Shown here one piece after another: positions 21,536 to 31,835 of a DNA stretch of 64,000 nt. The translations under genes and the position numbers were made by a program. Source of the stretch: Isoetes taiwanensis (lineage: Eukaryota > Streptophyta > Lycopodiopsida > Isoetales > Isoetaceae); assembly GCA_021234155.1 (NCBI GenBank), contig JAJEKV010000041.1, positions 6,319,249-6,383,248 of the forward strand. The letters are read 5' to 3'. Every line of letters begins with the position of its first letter. The first letter of the stretch is position 1. A model generated the notes under the pieces. It saw only the letters and a list, made by a program, of their open reading frames with translations, was not told the DNA's origin and searched no databases.

Positions 21536-22212
21536 ATTTTACCTTTTTATGATGGCCCCTCGTTGCCCTTCTTCGCCTCGGTTGTGGCTTCTGTTCTCCA
21601 GTCTCGCGCACCCTCAACTTTGCTCAGTTATTCTTCTGCCTGGCTTCAATTTCGTCGGTGGTGTCACTCTCAGCAGCTTACATCTTTACCTGCCTCCTCT
21701 TTGCATGTTGCTGCATTCTTCTCCTCTCTAATATCTGCTCATCGTAGTCCTACTTCTATAGGGGTCGCTTCTGCCGCTATTGCCTTTTTTCATAGCTTGA
21801 TCAACTTCCCTTCGCCTTGTTCAGCTCCTCTTCCTGCGTTGGTCCGCCAAGCCGCCCCTCGTACCCACTCTTCTTCACGGCGACGTTTACCTCTGACTGC
21901 GTCTCACATTCGCCAAATCATCTCCCTACTCGCCCCCTCACAAGCCAATTGGCGCAGCCTTATGAAAGCTTGCCTAGTCACTATGTGCTTTGCTGGTTTT
22001 CTCCGAATTTCTGAGGCACTGCACTTGAATTGGCGCGACCTGTCCTTTTTCCCCGACTATGTCCAGTTGCACATCCGCAGGTCTAAGTGCGAGCAATCGG
22101 CCGCTGGCCAGGAGGTCCTCATAGCCCGCACATTTTCCCCCTTCTGCCCTGTCATGTTACTGCAGCGTTTGTTGTCCGTCTTAGAATTTCGCCTCCCACA
22201 CGAAAAGTTGTG
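21536..22212 (+). pseudogene. Tyrosine recombinase, C-terminally truncated
   Basis: After an acceptor-like cttgttccag at about 21,535, the frame reads an N-terminal SAM-like core-binding domain (TLLSYSSAWLQFRRWCHSQQ, about 21,618-21,680) and the start of the catalytic domain with the first active-site Arg in GFLRISEALHLNWRD (about 22,000-22,045). The sequence breaks at about 22,207, before the HxxR motif and the nucleophilic Tyr. It therefore could not cut or join DNA. The family normally integrates circular cDNA without a target duplication. Confidence 0.75.
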
Positions 22213-22332
22213 GGGCATCAAAAATTTAGCAAAAAGGCGGGAATTTTAAAAGAAACAATCTTGGCCGTCAGATTTAATCGCCCCAAGAAGGGCATATCTC
22301 CATAAGGGGCACCCTCCCTTAATGGATTTGTG
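22213..22332. other. Junction sequence
   Basis: Between the broken recombinase and the repeat that follows I see nothing recognisable. Confidence 0.4.
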
Positions 22333-23000
22333 GAATAGTGCAGTGGATAGCAAGCTGCATTTAGAAAATTTAAAAGCCATGGAAGCAGCAGTGCTACTCT
22401 CTCTTGGGGGGTAAGCTTTGTATTATAAGAAACAACATGAGTATAACTGTTGCAAATGTAGATGATCCATCTAAAAAAGATTAGTTGTGAGAAGAATAGT
22501 GCAGTGGATAGCAAGTTGCATGAAATCCAAGTGCCATGGAAGCAACAACGTTATTCTCTCTTGGGGGTAAGCTTTGTATTATAAGGAACAACATGAGTAT
22601 AACTGTTGTGGATGTTGCAAATGCAGATCCATCTAAAAAACATTAGTTCTGTGAAACTATTGCTGGAAAGGGCTTATTTAAAATGTTCGTTACCAATTTC
22701 TGGTCCAATATTGCCAGCAGAAGTTGAATTGTAGAAATGGATGCAAATTGCGAGTTTATAATCTGACAATGGATTCATGGTAGTGAATATCAAGCATGGG
22801 CCATGGAAGCAACAACACTACTCTCTCTTGGGGGTAAGCTTTGTATTATAAGGAACACATGAGTATACTTAACTGTTGTGGATGTTGCAAATGCGAATGA
22901 TCCATCTAAAAAAGATTAGTTGTGGGAAACTATTGCTGGAAAGGGCTTATTTAAAATGTGCGTTGCCAATCTCTGGTCCAATATTGCTGGTAGAAGCAGA
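22333..23000 (+). repeat. Three degenerate tandem units, about 160-300 bp
   Basis: GAATAGTGCAGTGGATAGCAAG occurs at about 22,333 and 22,495. The phrase tctctcttgggggtaagctttgtattataag occurs three times (about 22,400, 22,557 and 22,820), followed each time by atgagtat..aactgtt. The last two are followed by aactattgctggaaagggcttatttaaaatg. The third unit begins block A. Each contains a strong donor-like ggg|gtaagc. Confidence 0.75.
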
Positions 23001-23322
23001 TTGAAGAACCATATCGTGCACTACCAAGTATTACAAGCATGCTTTGTGTACAAGTATGCACCTTTATTTTGCTTGTTATAGATTGGCCCTATAGTCTTGT
23101 CTGCAGAATATTGTTGTGATTTCCTCGGACAAGCTTATGCCATTGGATATCTTTTCTGTTCAATGGCATCATAAGTCCTGCTTTTGTAGACATGCAACAA
23201 TTTTGAATGTATGCTATTGCAGTCTTTTCCACTGCTGGAAATATTGTCAGTGCAGACTTCAGTGGTTTTAAGGATTTCTTTAGATCTTGCTATTAATAGA
23301 GAGTCATCAACATCCTTTTAAT
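22712..23322. repeat. Block A, left copy (inverted relative to 31,200-31,815)
   Basis: Its reverse complement is found at about 31,200-31,815 (for example, gagagtcatcaacatcctttta against taaaaggatgttgatgactctc). On the left A directly precedes block B with a gap of about 7 nt; on the right the order is A then B again although both are inverted, so the two arrangements are permuted. Confidence 0.8.
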
Positions 23323-24109
23323 ATTCTGATGTCACATTTTTTAATATAATCAAATTATCGAAATATTCCAGAGTCAAATCATGTAACTGATGTCCAATAG
23401 TCTTTTAGACTGCATTTGTCTATTCTTGAACACAAAAAAACCTTGTCTATGGCAGCCAGCATAATATGTTCTTTAAAAGATGTTAAAATATGTTGTACAA
23501 GAGTCTTTTAGAAATACAAGATCCTTTAAGAATGCATGTGTCTATTATCAGGAAATATTAACCCATGTCTATATCAATCAATATAGTATGCTCTTTAGTA
23601 GATGTTAAAATATGTTTAGTCTATGGCCTTATCAGTTTTCATACAGTATGTTATGTAGGGATGAGGTTTTAAGGCAGAAATATTTATATCAAATTCCGTG
23701 GTATAGGTTAAACCCATCATATTATACTTGTTTATGACTAAGCAGACTTGAATAAACCTTTTAAATTTATGCAAAGACGTCACCTTACAAAGTAAATTGC
23801 TGTATGCAAAATTTTCCAACCTTATATATTAAAAACAACAGTAGATCTACATGATATAATATGGGTACTGTTTATGGACATCAACAGTTACAAAATGTGA
23901 GCGAAAAAAACCCACAGTAGTATGATCTTAAGGAATATTTAAAAACATAGAACTCGGCTACAACAAAAAGCAGTCAGTTCTTCAGTAGTACTCTCTGACT
24001 TTTTAAATCCTACTGAAATACTTGTTGAAAAAGCCAAAAGACAGTCATATATTTATGAAATAAACTGCTTAGAGTAGAGATTTGGAAGCCATCACCAGTT
24101 ATTCAGAGT

Positions 24110-24884
24110 TTAAATAAGAACTTTGTCACCGTTTTTAGATCCATCACTCTTTGAAAGTGTACACGTCTCCTCATCTCCAGAAAAACTTTTATCCTCTAGC
24201 ATACAGGAAACAAAAAACGACAAAGGTGGGAGAAGCTCGGTACCTGCAGCCAAACAACATGACATTAGCATGAAAATGGTAATGCATGAAGGGCCAAAAG
24301 GTACAATGAGACTTCTCGGTTTATCACCGTTCAGCCTTTGTAACCTTTTGCCCTGTATGCAGAATCAAAATGGTTTCCTATAGATGGGCTTATCAGATCT
24401 TGAAAAAGACTTAAATATAAGAAAAACGAATGGAAAAAGATATTGAAACTAGAACTTGTTTAGCATTTATAGCTTATGTGTTAATTTAGAGAGCCCTGTA
24501 TAGGTAATCAGCAGATGATTCCTTATTCTGGAGAAGCATTAGTATTGTGGTACAATGAAATGATACCTGATTATCCTCTTGTTCAGAGTTATACTCCTCT
24601 TCTTGTTGTGTTTCAGGGATAGAAAGTTCAGCATCTGCATCTTTGTGGACGGCCTTAACATTATGCCTGGGGCTATTGGGGACAAATTTCATACTGCTCG
24701 AAGCACTCTTGGTATCATTGTGCAGCCGCTTCTGCCCACTTCCATTCTTATGATCAGTCATGAAGTCCTGATATTCAGAATCTGATAGAAAAGCCAGGAA
24801 CTCAGCATGCAGGAGTTCTTCTCTCAGAGCTACTTCTTCTGAGTTAGACGAATCTGATTCTAGGTCTGAGTCCATGCTCACCAT
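24110..24884 (-). CDS. Block-B two-exon gene, unknown 186-aa protein with C-terminal hydrophobic segment
   Basis: Exon 1 (24,567-24,884) starts ATG and encodes 106 aa, very acidic (MDSDLESDSSNSEEVALREE at the start, QQEEEYNSEQEDN at the end), and ends CAG|gtatca. Exon 2 (24,110-24,352) starts after gcatacag| and encodes 80 aa: GKRLQRLNGDKPRS, a hydrophobic segment of about 20 residues that may span a membrane, and a charged tail to TAA. Both exons are uninterrupted and in phase. Upstream is a donor-like site (about 25,010) and a run ending in tttttag at about 24,905, suggesting a 5'-UTR intron. I recognise no family. It is either a captured host gene or an alternative product of the Penelope-like element. 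Confidence 0.55.
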
Positions 24885-25158
24885 TTGAACCAAAAGGGGA
24901 GCCCTAAAAAATCATGTGTGTCTGCTTTATGGCTGGGAGTATAAGATCTTAGTCAAACCCGGATCTGCTAAATCTGATAGCTTAAGTCAGATATCACATA
25001 AACTTACCATATTTGGAAGCGTGAGAAAGCTCCAATTCAATGCCAAAAACCCTAGCATGTCGCATTCGTCTTGTGCCAGCGTGAATGGGTCAGAAAACTG
25101 TAAGTCCGGATCTGCTTTACATATCTCTGAAATTTAGGGTTTTAGCATGGCTAAGCGA

Positions 25159-25190
25159 TTTGAGAGAGAATGAGAATGAGAATGAGAATG
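25159..25190 (+). repeat. Short (GAGAAT)n run
   Basis: Four to five units of gagaat lie upstream of the block-B gene in this copy. The mirrored copy near 32,180 lacks most of them, so it expanded or was lost after duplication. Confidence 0.7.
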
Positions 25191-25704
25191 ATTTTTTATC
25201 GTCCACTGAAGAAAGAAGATAAAGTTAAAAATGTGAGTTAAAAGGAAATGTCGGAAAAATGTATGTATTTAAAATTAAAATGGTCTATATTGATGTATAT
25301 CGATCAAAATTAACCCTATGGTGTATGCCTCATTATCTATAAAACTCCAGCTATGATTCAAGGGGTAGTGGTGAGTTCAAAAAGACGCCCCTTATAAGTT
25401 ATCTAGTTTATTTTACTCAAGTAAAGTTATAGAGTGGAAAAACAAAGGCATATCTACTATAGATGCAAATGTATCTCATACAACTAGTGTCCTCTCCAAT
25501 GGGAGGTGTAAGTCATTGATTTATTATGGTGTCATGACTACCCTTATTTTAAAAAAAAACCTACCTCCATCCGTGAGGTGTGGCTGACCATAGACAGATA
25601 GGGGAGGTTGACCCCTACCACCAGCAGAGGTCAACCCTATCCCCATACAATAACTGCTAGAAATCTGAAAATAAACTGCCCAAACAGAAATTTTTATCAT
25701 ACCT

Positions 25705-27788
25705 CTAGTTTCTATTTTTGATTCCTTGTAGTAGTAGATCTTTGTCATACTTGAGGCCAGGAAACATATTTTTTTGAATGTATTGCATCACTCTCTTTTT
25801 TAGTCCCAGGCGATCAAAGCCATTCTTGATGAAGCAGTTGATGAGTCCAATAATGTCTTCTGTAGCAGATAAATGACAAGAGTTGATATACATATACGGC
25901 ATTACTTGTGACAAGATGATGTTGCTGGCCTGATGAAAGGGGCGACAGCTATTGGCATGTACATATTTGAGTGCAACAAAAGGGACGTTATCCCTTTTAT
26001 CAAATTTGTACGTTCTGTAGACACCCAATTCCTTGCTTATGATCTCTATGCTTAGGTTTAAAAAGTTGGCCTTGAATCCGAATTGGAGACCAGATGTCCC
26101 GATATCTTTGAATATTGTTTCCTCCTTAATACCAAGCGTACTTAAATCATAAATCTGTAGCTGTTTGACACCATCAATGAAAACTTCTTTTAGGAAATCT
26201 CTAATATTTGGACAGTTGATAGCAAGTAGGTCATCCATGTAGCGAAAGATGTACTTAAACAGAGCTATTTCCTTGAATTTTCCAGATTGGCAAGATTTCT
26301 AATAAAATTCATCTCGAACCATGCTAAATACAGATTGCACCAGCATGGGCTACAGGAAAAACCCATGGGTATGCCACAGATTTGCCTCCACATTCCGATA
26401 CCCATGTTAATGTAACAGTTGTTGAGGAGCCATCTGTTAACCTGAGATAAATATTCTGGATGAATCAGACTCCAGCATTTGCCTTGTGGAGCTTGCTTAA
26501 AGCACCTGCATGTGACTGAGTTATCTGGGCATTTTTTAACCCAAAGAGTAAAGTGTTTATTAATGCTTTTCATATAGGACCAGACTGTCTCAAAAATCCT
26601 ATCCATAATGTGGCATATACCAGTGTCACCCAGTAGGGGAATATTTTCGTAGCACTTGGTGATGTCTGCAATGAAAACTTCATTTATTTTCTCTGGGAGG
26701 TTTAAAACCACATCATAAATTGATCCAATGATCCAATTAGGTGACACCTTTCCAGTAATAATGGTGCATATTCTAGCACAAGACCACTTGGAGACCTCCG
26801 GCCAGAATTCTACAATGTTCTTAAGAATTGCTGTAATTACTGATGAAATCTCAGAATATATTGTGCTATGCATGTTTGTAATCCAGCGAAAATCTTTTTT
26901 ATGCGATTTGTATATACCAAGTAGATATGGAAGGCTATCGTTGTCAAACTGTGTGTTGTTGGCCAGATTAAGCATGTCTTTCTTGATTTGTTCTTTGATA
27001 GACTCTGGGCTATCCTCGATTCTGAGGAAATCTTTGCTGTTAAGTCTTCTTAGAGCACGATCTCGTACAAACATAGGGCAAATGAAGGCTGGATTGTTAG
27101 TAGCCTTATCAATACCCGAAATGTAGAAGTTCTTTGTGAGCCAGGCCAGATTTCTAACCACTAGTTGATCATTTAGTGCAAAACTTCTTGAGCAGTCTTT
27201 TTTGTATGCTCCCTTGATTTCTGAAACAGCTCGTTCTATCACTCTATTTTGTATGTGAGTGATAGTATTCTCAGTAATAAAAGGATATGTAAATCTGTGA
27301 GCATTGAATAGGTTGAGACAGATGGTCTCAAGTTCTTAGTTGAAAGCAGCAATCTCTAGCATTTTGTTGGGGATGTGATTCAAACCTTTCTTAAAAAGTC
27401 TGCTTAATCTGGTATTATGGATGATGCCAATATCTGTGGTACAAATATGTCCGAAATCAGAATCAATAAATTTGCCAAGTGTGGGATTCCCACATGGACA
27501 TGGCATATCCTTGTCAGTAGCAAAGACAAGGAACGGTTTGTAACATAAATCTCTAAGATTTTCTGTATATTTCCAGCTGAACATGGTTCCCTCCATGATA
27601 TCTATTCCAACCTTTCCCAGGATATCTGAGAGTATGTCATGGAAAATTTTGGGTAAGCATATAGTGTCTAATATTTTAGATAAGAAGATGCTATGGATAA
27701 TCTTCTTTTTGTTCTTGTCCCTTATGGAGAGTAGGTGCAGTCTCCCTAAACAGTCCTTATCAATTGTTCTGATAATCTGAAAGGGTTA
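25705..27788 (-). pseudogene. Penelope-like reverse transcriptase
   Basis: A single frame runs from an acceptor-like cctttcag at about 27,788 to a TAA at 27,336-27,338, continues in phase to about 26,285, shifts by one base and runs to 25,705, giving about 690 codons. N-terminal part: NTRLSRLFKKGLNHIPNK, like the L..L.KGLNF.P block before the RT in Penelope-like elements. RT blocks: YLLGIYKSHKKDFRWITN, FIADITKCYENIPL, GIPMGFSCSPCWCNLYL, then FRYMDDLL with the catalytic YMDD at about 26,233-26,244, and a thumb to 25,705. No GIY-YIG nuclease is visible after it, as in the endonuclease-less Penelope group. One stop and one frameshift inactivate it. Confidence 0.75.
26233..26244 (-). other. YMDD catalytic box of the Penelope-like RT
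   Basis: TAC ATG GAT GAC is read on the minus strand. It lies just downstream of the single-base frameshift. Confidence 0.8.
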
Positions 27789-28114
27789 ATCAAACGGTTA
27801 TATAGATAGGGAGTGTATGAGAAGAATAAAAAAACCCCCCACTCATACCAGGATTCCATTTCCTTGGTGTTGGAGTATGAGTCATAAAGCCAATGGCTTT
27901 AATATTTTTAAAGGTAAGCCGAGTGGCATGGTTATTATTATTTTTTGAACCAAAACTCATTAGATGAGTAATGTAAATAGAGAAAAACAATGCGAATATA
28001 GCATCATCTATAGAAATTGTAAATACTTATTTTTACCTCAGTATTTTAGCTTGTGCCCTTGTGTAGTGTCAATGCGTTTGTCGAATGGAATTGTAGCTTT
28101 GTTTACGGACGTCT

Positions 28115-28350
28115 CGCCAGCCTTCGGTTGTCTTTGCTTGATTAATTGAGTTTAAGGTGACCCCACCTCACTGAGTATTGGATGAACAAGTCTACAAATC
28201 AATGATTATGTTTGTAACTCCAAATATAGTGCCATCCTCGTCGTTATCACATCTTTAAGAGATAGTAATCCGATGGCCATTTCTAATGTCCATTATACAT
28301 GGCGAACACCTTGGAGGTTTGATTGCTTTCTGGGTTGCCCGCACGGCAAA
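28115..28350 (-). repeat. Shared 235-bp block, left copy (tail of gene 1)
   Basis: Its reverse complement lies at about 35,665-35,895. On the right it holds the last codons and stop of gene 1; here it lies directly upstream of the Penelope-like RT on the same strand. It therefore links gene 1 and the RT as neighbours in one ancestral element. Confidence 0.8.
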
Positions 28351-29659
28351 CCCTAGTGCTAGATGGGGTTGAAAAATAGAATATGTTGCATATATACTAA
28401 ATTGAAGATAGAGATTTCAAGAGAAAGATGGAATGAGGGTTGAGATTGAATTTGGTGGACTAAGCTATGAAAAGCCTTGTGAAAAGGTGAGCATTGCAAG
28501 TTCGATGGGATGCATACCAAACCGATGAGTATAGGCAGTTCGTTTTAGACATTCCGTCCCTTTTCATTCTCCTGTTATAATTTGGGCCTTCTTTTGTGTT
28601 GTTGCGTCCGCTTGCAAGATTGTGTCATGAAAATTATAAATGCACAACAGTCTGTCTCAGATTAAAATTTGGGCCTTCTTTGGTGTTGTTGCATCCACTT
28701 GTAGGATTCCGTCCTGAAGATAAGCGTGCACCTTACCCTTGATCACCACCATACCTTTTACTAGAAGAGGAAGATATGAAGGCATCCCCAAGAGTACATG
28801 AACATAAGATCTGAGCAATTGCAGATGGAATTTTACAGAAGTAAATAGGCAATTAATGTCAGCACATCATTGAAACAATCTATTAGAGCTGTCTCTTGTT
28901 TTTCAAGCTAAGCTAATTCAAGCTCCATATAGTCTGGACGATGCGATTTGTTCCAGCTCAAGGGGATCACCACTATGATCTTCATGGACAACCTTTTATT
29001 TTAATGATACCCCACTAGAGCTCATTTAAGCTTCAAATGGTGAGGTTCTATCATACCATTGGCGATCTTGCAGAGGTTCTATCATCTTGATACCCCCTGT
29101 AACTAGGATTTAGAGGTTATGGATGATCGGTCTCCCGTATCAGGTCAAGCTCAGCATAATGATAATGAAGACTAGTTAAAAACAATGAATGAAACAAAAT
29201 AAGTCATGCCAAAGAACTCTCCGAATCTAATGAACATGTCTAAACAAGTTCCAGAGAAGGTAGACAACAATAATAACAAAGCATTAGCCATCTAATCGAG
29301 CTTTAACAAATTTAAGTTTGAATGATGAGTCTTCAAAGACTTGAAGTCATCTCTAAGTTCATCTTCTTGAGGGCCTAAAAAGAATTCGTGAGAACCCCTA
29401 AAAATGCCCGAGATCTAAGAAGAAAAATAGTGCTTACAGAGATTGAATTTAGAGTATCTAAGAAGAATGCTTCAGCACCTGAAAAGACAGCATGAGGAGC
29501 GCCTGAGAAGAATGCGTGAGAGCGCCTGCTTGAACAAGAATGGATCTTCTAATGCCATGTTCAAATTTAGGATATGAGGAATTTGAATTAGGGCTATCAC
29601 AACTACCCTATTGGTATACGATTGTGTTGTACTACACGAGTTGTTTTGGTTATCAAATC
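28351..29659. other. Stretch without a supported gene
   Basis: I see no coding signal and only short local similarity (gggccttcttt.gtgttgttgc repeated at 28,578 and 28,671). It separates the two inverted halves of the composite element. Confidence 0.4.
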
Positions 29660-30875
29660 GAACTATTCCTTTTTTTTTTCTTTTTCTTTTTTTTGAAGAA
29701 AAGAGAGGACTTTTTATTGATCGTAAATTAGACACATAAAAGTTTCAAAAGCCCAAGGTCGGGCCAAAAGTGTAATCACAGTATCGTGATTTACTATAAC
29801 AATAACTATCCATTTTCAGAGGAAGTTGAAAAAAGATCCAAGGATCGATTGTTTGAAGGCAAAAAATAGCCATGATGAGTATTTTGTAACCATCTTTCAA
29901 ATCTTAGTGATTTCCCTCACCCCTTAGAATAGTGTTAATCTCCAGGGTACTTCTTAAGAAAAAAAGGATCAACTCCTGAAACAGGCACACATTTCAGCCC
30001 CTCCATATAATGAGCCGACTATGTCACCTGTACACATCTAAAAAGCACTTCAAAATCAGTGGATGCCTAGGAGGGCCACGAGGATCAGGTAAATCTCCTC
30101 TTCATCATCCTCTATGATAACTAGATTTGTGGCAACCGAGTCCAACTACCAGCCAATGTTAATCCAGTCAGGGGGGGAAAGCAAAAGACCACAAAGGACT
30201 GCATCAGAGAAGTAGATGAGGGCTTCTTCATACGCATCTTCTTGGCCTTATGATAATAGTGCATATCCTTGAACAGGAGAAACTGGTTCTCAGACATTAG
30301 TCTCTTCTAGCAGAAAATAAATCTATCTAGCATGATAGCTTGGTATCCATTGAGAATGAATGACTTGCTTCAGCAGATCCAAGGTAATGCTATGAGTTAA
30401 GGGCCACGTCTGTTCATTGTTAAAAATTTCTGAAGCAGCATCATAAGTTGAGAGGTCTTCAAATTGGAGCCTACAATACGTCCTGGTCGTCAATGCAATC
30501 AGCATTTCTATAAGCCAAAAAAATTTGATCAGAAATTAACATGCCTTCATCTAAAAACATTCAAAAAGCCCTTATATTTTTTGATTTTCAACCAACATCT
30601 GCTTTATCCAACGACTTGTTTTTATGCACTATAGCTATTTTATTCAATTTAACTTGAAAAGAAACTTTTAACCAAACAATATCCACACTTCTATTAGAAA
30701 GTTGACTTGTTTCTGTGCTTCCATGAAACCCAATAATCTGTTTGCTTAATAGTATTGAGGAACCTATTAGATCCTCTAAGGACATATACAGGTTGGCCCA
30801 GTTCCCAAGTTTGATTCCATAAACTTGCAAGTAGTTTTCTAACCATCTCTAGAAAACGCTAATGCTAGGGCAATC
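29660..30875 (-). mobile_element. Probable retroelement 3' fragment, minus strand
   Basis: On the minus strand the segment ends with AATAAAAAGTCC, ttcttc and an A-rich tail (29,660-29,695). This is the 3' end style of the LINEs in this window. Upstream minus-strand frames of 60 and 80 codons are too decayed for a family. The call depends mainly on the tail. Confidence 0.4.
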
Positions 30876-30883
30876 AAAGATAT

Positions 30884-31198
30884 GATTTTTTTTTTTTTTT
30901 TGGAGAGAATGAGATATTTCTTTATTAATTATAGATCAAAAAGTACATTGAAAGCAACATAGTATTGCAAACAGATATGGAGAAATAGACACAGAATTGG
31001 TTCAAAGCCATAAACTTGCTACAACTCGCATGTCCGAGGCAATAAGTCAATAACAAATTGAAGTTCACATAAAAGCTCAATGAATGCAGGCAAATCTAGC
31101 AGAAAGTCATTGGTTGAACTATAGTTACCTCAACAGTAAAAAAATCTCAATGCCTATGCCACAAATTTATATCAAGCCAATGGGACAACGATTCTGAA
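30884..31198 (-). mobile_element. Short 5'-truncated retroelement fragment with poly(A), minus strand
   Basis: A T-run at 30,886-30,901 is followed by sequence whose complement reads taataaagaaatatctcattctctcc before the A-tail, a LINE-like end. The fragment ends where block A begins at about 31,200. No domain is left. Confidence 0.4.
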
Positions 31199-31199
31199 T

Positions 31200-31815
31200 G
31201 TTAAAAGGATGTTGATGACTCTCTATTAATAGCAAGATCTAAAGAAATCCTTAAAACCACTGAAGACTGCACTGACAATATTTCCAGCAGTGGAAAAGAC
31301 TGCAATAGCATACATTCAAAATTATTGCATGTCTACAAAAGCAGGACTTATGATGCCAGTGAACAGAAAAGATATCCAATGGCATAAGCTTGTCCGAGGA
31401 AATCACAACAATATTCTGCAGACAAGACTATAGGGCCAATCTATAACAAGCAAAATAAAGGTGCATACTTGTACACAAATCATGCTTGTAATACTTGGTA
31501 GTGCACGATATGGTTCTTCAATCTGCTTCTGCCAGCAATATTGGACCAGAGATTGGCAACGCACATTTTAAATAAGCCCTTTCCAGCAATAGTTTCCCAC
31601 AACTGATCTTTTTTAGATATCATTCGCATTTGCAACATCCACAACAGTTAATTATACTCATGTGTTCCTTATAATACAAAGCTTACCCCCAAGAGAGAGT
31701 AGCGTTGTTGCTTCCATGGCCCATGCTTGATATTCACTACCATGAATCCATTGTCAGATTATAAACTCGCAATTTGCATCCATTTCTACAATTCAACTTC
31801 TGCTGGCACTCCATT
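31200..31815. repeat. Block A, right copy
   Basis: It is the reverse complement of 22,712-23,322 with minor differences. It is followed by a T-run (about 31,823-31,835) and then block B. Confidence 0.8.
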
Positions 31816-31835
31816 TCTACACTTTTTTTTTTTTT

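Larger units (their letters stand above)
15693..22212 (+). mobile_element. DIRS-like tyrosine-recombinase retrotransposon (decayed, 3'-truncated)
   Basis: The order is gag with a zinc knuckle, RT with YVDD, RNase H with a VDRFASP tail domain, and a tyrosine recombinase in place of a DDE integrase. That combination defines DIRS-type elements. The recombinase stops abruptly at about 22,207, so the 3' end with its terminal repeat and internal complementary region is missing. Very T/C-rich segments (15.9-17.6, 18.7-19.1 and 21.3-21.5 kb) separate the coding blocks and look like introns. The left limit is uncertain and may lie before the solo LTR. Confidence 0.8.
23329..25548. repeat. Block B, left copy (inverted relative to 31,836-34,023)
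   Basis: A 2.2-kb block repeated in inverted orientation at 31,836-34,023 with few differences. Anchors: ATGTCACAT at 23,329 against ATGTGACAT ending at 34,023; the ATG at 24,884 against that at 32,486; and ctaccctt at 25,538 against aagggtag at 31,839. It contains a promoter-like region, a 5' intron and a two-exon gene. An A/T run marks its inner end in both copies. Confidence 0.85.

Noticed and set aside
26728-27126. 132-codon plus-strand frame opposite the Penelope-like RT
   Set aside because: Antisense shadow of the RT frame with no domain of its own.
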